The notes beneath the pieces were generated by a model, which searched no databases, was not told the DNA's origin, and saw nothing but the letters and a program-made list of their open reading frames with translations. This document shows positions 15,134 through 18,166 of a stretch of DNA of 18,166 nucleotides, in pieces. The stretch is from positions 1 to 18,166 of the forward strand of contig NZ_JBLOUI010000046.1 in the NCBI RefSeq assembly GCF_047807365.1, read 5' to 3'. The position numbers and the translations under genes are program-made. The stretch's first letter is position 1. Each line of letters opens with the position of its first letter. The stretch is from Peptacetobacter sp900539645 (GTDB lineage: Bacteria > Bacillota > Clostridia > Peptostreptococcales > Peptostreptococcaceae).

Positions 15134-15179
15134 ACTTGAATATACCTTAACATACACCATAATCGAATTATATTCAAGT
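15134..15179. repeat. 11-bp inverted repeat
   Basis: ACTTGAATATA (15134-15144) and TATATTCAAGT (15169-15179) are perfect inverted copies 24 bp apart in the gap between the alcohol dehydrogenase terminator and the DUF5685 gene. There is no T tract. It may flank the promoter of the DUF5685 operon as a pair of half-sites; function unknown. Confidence 0.45.
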
Positions 15180-15214
15180 GGTCTATTCAAAACTTTAAAA
15201 ATTATTTAGAATTC

Positions 15215-15248
15215 AAAAAAGAGCTACTGCAATTCATTGCAATAGCCC
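15215..15248 (-). terminator. Terminator after the iron alcohol dehydrogenase gene
   Basis: On the minus strand GGGCTATTGCAA (15248-15237) pairs with TTGCAGTAGCTC (15232-15221), two G-U pairs in 12, with loop TGAA and a six-T tract after. It lies 23 bp past the stop codon. Confidence 0.85.
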
Positions 15249-15271
15249 CATCTATTTTCTATTATTATTTA

Positions 15272-16405
15272 TTATAAAGATTTTATATATATTTCTCTTA
15301 TTTCTTCTTTAGAGAATTCCTTTGGATGATTGTTTATATTTCCTATTGATACTTTAAATGCGTTTTCTACCATCCAATCTACGTCACTTTCTTCTATTCC
15401 TAAGTCATTTAATGTTACATCTAATCCTATTCTTTTTAAGAATCCTCTTATACTATCTGCACAATCCAATGCACTATTTCCACCTAAAAGAACTGATATA
15501 GCTGCGTATCTTTCTGGATCACTTTCCCAAGATGCGTCCACTATTGCAGGTGTAAGTGCTGCTAATCCTTCTCCATGAACTATGTTTTTAAGACCACTTG
15601 CTGGGTGTTCTAATGCATGAGGAAGCGCACAACTTGAACATCCTATAGCCATACCTGCTAACATACTTCCTAAAGTTATTTTTTCCCATACTTCATAATT
15701 TATTTCTTCGTCGTTTACAGCATTTTCTGCGTTATCTGCTATTAACTTCATAGCATAAAGTGCATATGCATCTGATAATGGTGTACGTTTTTTACTTACT
15801 GCAGCTTCCATTGCATGTGCAGCTGCATCAAATATTACAGAAGCTTTTACTCTTTTAGGCATGGTTACCATAAGCTCTGGGTCTACTATTGATACTTTTC
15901 CGTATATAGCTGGTGTTCTGAGTGATTTTTTATCGTTATTCTTATCATCTGTTAATACAGAATAACAGTTACCTTCACTTCCTGTTCCAGATGTTGTAGG
16001 AACTAATATTAATGGAAGTGCCTTGTCAGAAGATTTTTCTCCATACATATACTCTCTTACATCGCCTTCATTTACAGCCATTAGTGCTATTGCCTTAGCA
16101 GCATCCATTATACTTCCTCCACCAAGAGCAACTACAACGTCACAGTTTTCTGCATTTGCTATTCGAGCACCTTCTTCAACTGTTGATATAAGCGGGTTCC
16201 GTGTCACTTCATTGAATATAGCACCTTCTATTCCTTCTTTTGCTAAAAGCTCAACTGCTCTATCTAAAAGTCCCGATTTTCTAGAGCTAGATCTACCTGT
16301 CACTATAAGTGCTTTTTTACCGTATTTTGCTGTTTCTTTTCCTAGTTCGTTCACTTTTCCACGTCCAAATACTATATTGACTGGTAAATTGTAGTTAAAT
16401 TCCAT
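15272..16405 (-). CDS. Iron-containing alcohol dehydrogenase
   Basis: A 377-residue group III alcohol dehydrogenase, which interconverts aldehydes or ketones and alcohols with NAD(P)H. The N-terminus NYNLPVNIVFGRGKVNELG, the nucleotide-binding GGGSIMDAAKA, and PTTSGTGSEGNCYSVL are family signatures. Metal ligands are in FDAAAHAMEA (Asp and His four apart) and in PHALEHPASGLKNIVHGEG. It most resembles the butanol dehydrogenase (YugJ/BdhA) branch; the actual substrate is unknown. I start it at 16405 (MEFNY) because GGGGCG lies about 8 nt upstream and homologs start there; an upstream in-frame ATG at 16447 has no ribosome binding site. It has its own promoter (16478-16505) and terminator (15215), so it is monocistronic. 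Confidence 0.93.
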   Translation of the reverse strand: MEFNYNLPVNIVFGRGKVNELGKETAKYGKKALIVTGRSSSRKSGLLDRAVELLAKEGIEGAIFNEVTRNPLISTVEEGARIANAENCDVVVALGGGSIMDAAKAIALMAVNEGDVREYMYGEKSSDKALPLILVPTTSGTGSEGNCYSVLTDDKNNDKKSLRTPAIYGKVSIVDPELMVTMPKRVKASVIFDAAAHAMEAAVSKKRTPLSDAYALYAMKLIADNAENAVNDEEINYEVWEKITLGSMLAGMAIGCSSCALPHALEHPASGLKNIVHGEGLAALTPAIVDASWESDPERYAAISVLLGGNSALDCADSIRGFLKRIGLDVTLNDLGIEESDVDWMVENAFKVSIGNINNHPKEFSKEEIREIYIKSL

Positions 16406-16477
16406 ATAATTCGCCCCATTTCTTAATAAATATATTTCCACATTCATTACTTACTTTATTTTTTACTACTTATACTA

Positions 16478-16505
16478 ATTATATCAGTTAATAGCTTTTA
16501 TTCAA
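16478..16505 (-). promoter_or_regulatory. Promoter of the alcohol dehydrogenase gene
   Basis: Minus-strand -35 TTGAAT (16505-16500), 16-bp spacer, perfect -10 TATAAT (16483-16478) preceded by TGA. The start would be near 16471, giving a leader of about 65 nt to the ATG at 16405. Confidence 0.65.
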
Positions 16506-16591
16506 TGAAGATTATTTGAACATTCATCTAAATTTCCTTCAAAAACACTACTAAAAAACTTCATATTAATCATTATATTTCTTTTACAAAT

Positions 16592-16641
16592 GAAAAAGAG
16601 AATACCTCTTCTCTGCTGATAAATTCGGTACTCTCTTTTTC
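16592..16641. terminator. Strong bidirectional terminator-like hairpin
   Basis: GAAAAAGAGAATACC (16592-16606) and GGTACTCTCTTTTTC (16627-16641) form a 15-bp stem with one G-U type pair and A/T tracts at both ends. It ends the minus-strand DnaA-like gene, whose stop is at 16708. Confidence 0.85.
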
Positions 16642-16707
16642 TCTACTTAACCTTAAATTTTTATGTAAACTGTATTTAGATTTTTATCTTTTTTATATTC
16701 TTCAAAT

Positions 16708-17466
16708 TTATTTGTTATAAAGACTATTTAAAAAAGTAAAGAAGTCGTTTAAATCATTCATACTAGCTGGATATACCTCCTCATCTTCTTTTTTAGGAGT
16801 TTCGTCTTCTTTTTTATCGTCTACAACAAATTTAAATCCTAATCTCACTCCAAATAGGTCTTCAGAAACATCCCGTAAAAATCTTAGATACTGAGTTTCC
16901 ATTATCTGTACAACTCTTACATCTCCTACACGTACAACAACTGTTCCCATCTGGTAGTCTATTTGCTTACTATCCTTGAATAACGCTTTGTAGACAGCTG
17001 GACTAATTAACTCCTGTATTCTTCCTAGCATAACCTTCCAAACATCCATAGCGTCTATTCTATTGATATCTGCTTCTTCTTTATACTCTTCTTTTTCTTT
17101 AGGTTTTTCATCTTCAGGTTCAGGTCTTTTAACTTCTATTGTACTATCATCTTCTTCTGGTTGTTCTTCTTTCTGATAGTTATTTGATAGCTGTATTTCA
17201 GCTATTTTTCTAAGTCCTAAATCGATTATATCATCTTCACTTAGAAATACTATGTTTATTCCATAACTTATTCCAGATTTAGCTACTATATAAGTCTTTA
17301 TCATTTCTATTATTTCTGGACTTATTTCATCATTTACTTTTGCTATATCTGATATTATGTATAGAGTGTTTCCGCTAAATTTTATCTTTCTTACACTTTC
17401 TATTACACTACTTAATTCTGATTGAAGGCTGTTTAGAGTCTCTTTTGTAAATTGTTCTATATTCAT
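16708..17466 (-). CDS. Protein with a DnaA domain I-like segment, without AAA+ or DNA-binding domains
   Basis: A 252-residue soluble protein in three parts. Residues 1-92 have an alpha-beta-alpha-beta pattern (ETLNSLQSELSSV, TLYIISDIA, SPEIIEMIKTYIV, YGINIVFLSED). Residues 96-133 are a Glu/Lys/Pro-rich linker. Residues 140-216 (VWKVMLGRIQELISPAVYKA, TVVVRVGD, METQYLRFLRDVSEDLFG, LGFKFVV) follow the DnaA N-terminal domain I pattern, including the W-x2-x-L-x2-I start and the S-x3-Y core. No Walker motif or C-terminal helix-turn-helix is present. Domain I of DnaA mediates self-association and contacts with DnaB, SirA, DiaA/HobA or YabA-type partners, so this may modulate initiation; that is inference. 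AAGGAGGG precedes the ATG. It has its own promoter and terminator. Confidence 0.8.
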   Translation of the reverse strand: MNIEQFTKETLNSLQSELSSVIESVRKIKFSGNTLYIISDIAKVNDEISPEIIEMIKTYIVAKSGISYGINIVFLSEDDIIDLGLRKIAEIQLSNNYQKEEQPEEDDSTIEVKRPEPEDEKPKEKEEYKEEADINRIDAMDVWKVMLGRIQELISPAVYKALFKDSKQIDYQMGTVVVRVGDVRVVQIMETQYLRFLRDVSEDLFGVRLGFKFVVDDKKEDETPKKEDEEVYPASMNDLNDFFTFLNSLYNK

Positions 17467-17518
17467 AATTGCCCTCCTTATTATTTCCTATATCTATAGA
17501 TTTATTCTATCAAAATCT

Positions 17519-17547
17519 ATAATATATTATACTACAAATCACCTCAA
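17519..17547 (-). promoter_or_regulatory. Promoter of the DnaA domain I-like gene
   Basis: Minus-strand -35 TTGAGG (17547-17542), 17-bp spacer, -10 TATTAT (17524-17519), about 45 bp upstream of the AAGGAGGG ribosome binding site. Confidence 0.6.
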
Positions 17548-17628
17548 CTTGTTTCAATAATTTTAAATATTTAACCTTAAAATAGTTTATATTTTTTTTT
17601 AATAAATTTACTGCAATATAATAATAAA

Positions 17629-17768
17629 TAAAAAAAGAGGACTGAATCCTCTAGACCTGTGAGCGGGTTGGTCTTTTGAGAATTCAGTCCCTATTTTTAC
17701 GTTCTTTTTAATTAACAATATGATTTTATATCTACATTGCTCCAACGGTCGGAGCAATGTAGTTTTTT
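17629..17768 (+). ncRNA. Candidate small structured RNA ending at an orphan terminator
   Basis: No gene on the plus strand precedes the perfect terminator at 17732-17768. Upstream, GGACTGAAT (17639-17647) pairs with ATTCAGTCC (17682-17690), and inside it GACC (17654-17657) pairs with GGTC (17670-17673) around the loop TGTGAGCGGGTT. A TATAAT at 17617-17622 would place a start near 17629, but its -35 is poor. The result would be an RNA of about 140 nt with one large hairpin and a terminator. The large hairpin also has T tracts on both sides and could simply be a bidirectional terminator. Confidence 0.4.
17732..17768 (+). terminator. Perfect plus-strand terminator with no upstream gene
   Basis: CTACATTGCTCC (17732-17743), loop AACGGTC, GGAGCAATGTAG (17751-17762), then TTTTTT (17763-17768). 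The opposite strand has no T tract, so it acts on plus-strand transcripts. The nearest plus-strand protein gene ends more than 4 kb upstream. Confidence 0.85.
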
Positions 17769-17802
17769 AACTTTCGAATAAACTTTTGTTTTTAATGCAT
17801 TT

Positions 17803-17833
17803 AATTTCAATTTTTGAGCGGGTAATTGAAATT
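17803..17833. other. Hairpin presenting a TGAGCGGGT loop
   Basis: AATTTCAATT (17803-17812) and AATTGAAATT (17824-17833) form a perfect 10-bp AT stem around the loop TTTGAGCGGGT. The nine bases TGAGCGGGT are identical to those in the loop of the hairpin at 17639-17690. There is no T tract. Function unknown. Confidence 0.5.
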
Positions 17834-17897
17834 TATTACATTTTTTATTTGAAGTGTAGTATTGTATGATTTTTTTAAACCTCTATTCTATATATAA

Positions 17898-17975
17898 TGT
17901 AGATTATGTATATATATAATGTAGGAAATATCTAACCTTTAAATTTTTCTACATTATATATAGCATTATCTACAT
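17898..17975. repeat. Long imperfect inverted repeat, AT-rich
   Basis: Positions 17898-17924 and 17950-17975 are inverted copies of about 26 bp (key blocks TGTAGATTATG and TATATATAATGTAG against CTACATTATATATA and ATTATCTACA) with a 2-3 base difference in the middle and a 25-nt loop. A shorter direct copy of TATATAATGTAG also occurs at 17891-17902. It could be an MITE-like remnant, a cruciform or a protein-binding array. Confidence 0.5.
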
Positions 17976-17996
17976 TTTTTTATTTATAAAATTTTG

Positions 17997-18053
17997 GTGG
18001 GAAAATGGTGGAACTCTAATTTTTTTTAATTTTTATTGTGGAAAATGGTGGAA
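17997..18053 (+). repeat. Paired GTGGA repeats, 13-bp direct repeat 40 bp apart
   Basis: GAAAATGGTGGAA occurs at 18001-18013 and again at 18041-18053. Each copy belongs to a doublet of GTGG boxes: 17997 and 18008, then 18038 and 18048. The second doublet, GTGGA-AAATG-GTGGA, has a 10-bp period like MraZ operators (TGGGN repeats with 5-nt spacers), but no mraZ gene follows within the window. Confidence 0.45.
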
Positions 18054-18055
18054 TG

Positions 18056-18089
18056 AAAAAAAGGAACCCCCCAGTAAAACTGGGGGTTC
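18056..18089 (-). terminator. Terminator for a transcript entering from the right edge
   Basis: On the minus strand GAACCCCCAG (18089-18080) pairs with CTGGGGGGTTC (18074-18064), one bulged base, followed by CC and then a run of T (18062-18056). It ends the leftward transcript that includes the folded block at 18095-18166. Confidence 0.8.
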
Positions 18090-18094
18090 TTCAT

Positions 18095-18166
18095 TTGACG
18101 CCTATAAGGCTCAACTTCCAGCTACGCTTCAAAGCGTATGTCGGTCCGCCACTCGCTAACTACTTC
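18095..18166 (-). other. GC-richer folded block at the right edge: possible 3' end of a mobile element or structured RNA
   Basis: This block is about 50% G+C against roughly 25-30% nearby. Read leftward, it has TACGCTTTGAAGCGTA (18138-18123, 7-bp hairpin), then TTGAGCCTTATAGGCGTCAA (18114-18095, hairpin), then the terminator. One minus-strand frame runs open from the edge as EVVSEWRTDIRFEA and stops at 18124, so the tail of a gene is possible. A coding end running into closely packed hairpins and a terminator is the arrangement of the right end of IS200/IS605-type elements (TnpB with its omega RNA), but I could not recognise TnpB residues in so short a piece. Confidence 0.3.

Noticed and set aside
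16406..16447. Upstream ATG start for the alcohol dehydrogenase
   Set aside because: No ribosome binding site in front of it, and the extra 14 residues do not fit the family's N-terminus.
17797..17871. Short plus-strand frame of 24 codons starting ATGCATTTAATT
   Set aside because: No ribosome binding site, and it runs through the TGAGCGGGT hairpin; nothing supports translation.
17887..17915. dif-like XerC/XerD site (TATAATGTAGATTATGTA)
   Set aside because: The core agrees at about 15 of 18 positions with B. subtilis dif, but the outer arms agree poorly; in such AT-rich DNA this is likely chance.
18037..18045. TGTGGAAAA as a DnaA box (TGTGGATAA) near the DnaA-like gene
   Set aside because: One mismatch in the most conserved part and a single copy; it belongs to the GTGGA repeat instead.
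18139..18166. Minus-strand GTTAGCGAGTGGCGGAC looks like part of the 16S rRNA V1-V2 region
   Set aside because: The match ends after about 17 bases; the expected GGGTGAGTAAC continuation is absent and the following hairpins and terminator do not occur in 16S rRNA.

Overview
The window is about 70% A+T and uses Clostridia-like codons, strong purine-rich ribosome binding sites and many rho-independent terminators. Gene content (glycine-riboswitch AGCS symporter, CadC/CadA pair, DUF5685 with a Cys-tail TPR protein) suggests an anaerobic Firmicute of class Clostridia, perhaps Peptostreptococcaceae; the family-level guess is inference. The left edge looks like an rRNA-operon leader facing out of the window. 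The right edge is a GC-richer, strongly folded block unlike its surroundings. Both ends may therefore be multi-copy sequences, and the window may be a whole contig broken at repeats.

Layout. 1-140: minus-strand rRNA-type promoter and leader. 168-320: decayed tail of an SsuB/TauB-type ABC ATPase. 555-1764 (+): hemolysin III-like membrane protein, then a DUF1097 membrane protein. 1978-3651 (-): sodium:alanine/glycine symporter behind a glycine riboswitch with its own promoter and terminator. 3910-7191 (-): metal-resistance unit with a dual-site ArsR/SmtB/CadC repressor, two near-identical 26-bp operators around one promoter, and a 906-residue P1B ATPase with a duplicated N-terminal metal-binding domain and a triplicated Cys/His linker. 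7243-11039 (-): solute-binding lipoprotein, permease and ATPase of a polar amino acid (probably cystine) importer, followed by a MalY/PatB C-S lyase, with internal hairpins that probably set the expression ratio. 11127-12224 (-): acidic protein of unknown function. 12353-13096 (+): HAD-IB phosphatase. 13147-15039 (-): three-gene set of DUF5685, TPR plus 17-cysteine tail, and a small membrane protein. 15272-16405 (-): iron-type alcohol dehydrogenase. 16708-17466 (-): protein with a DnaA domain I-like segment but no AAA+ or DNA-binding domain.

17467-18166 has no recognisable complete gene but is dense in structure: two hairpins that present the same TGAGCGGGT loop, a perfect plus-strand terminator with no gene in front of it, a 26-bp inverted repeat, paired GTGGA repeats, and a minus-strand terminator behind a folded GC-rich block. 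The best candidates for something undescribed are the DUF5685/Cys-tail pair, where DUF5685 carries a motif like the second Asp motif of squalene/phytoene synthases, the stand-alone DnaA domain I protein, and the structured non-coding region beside it.
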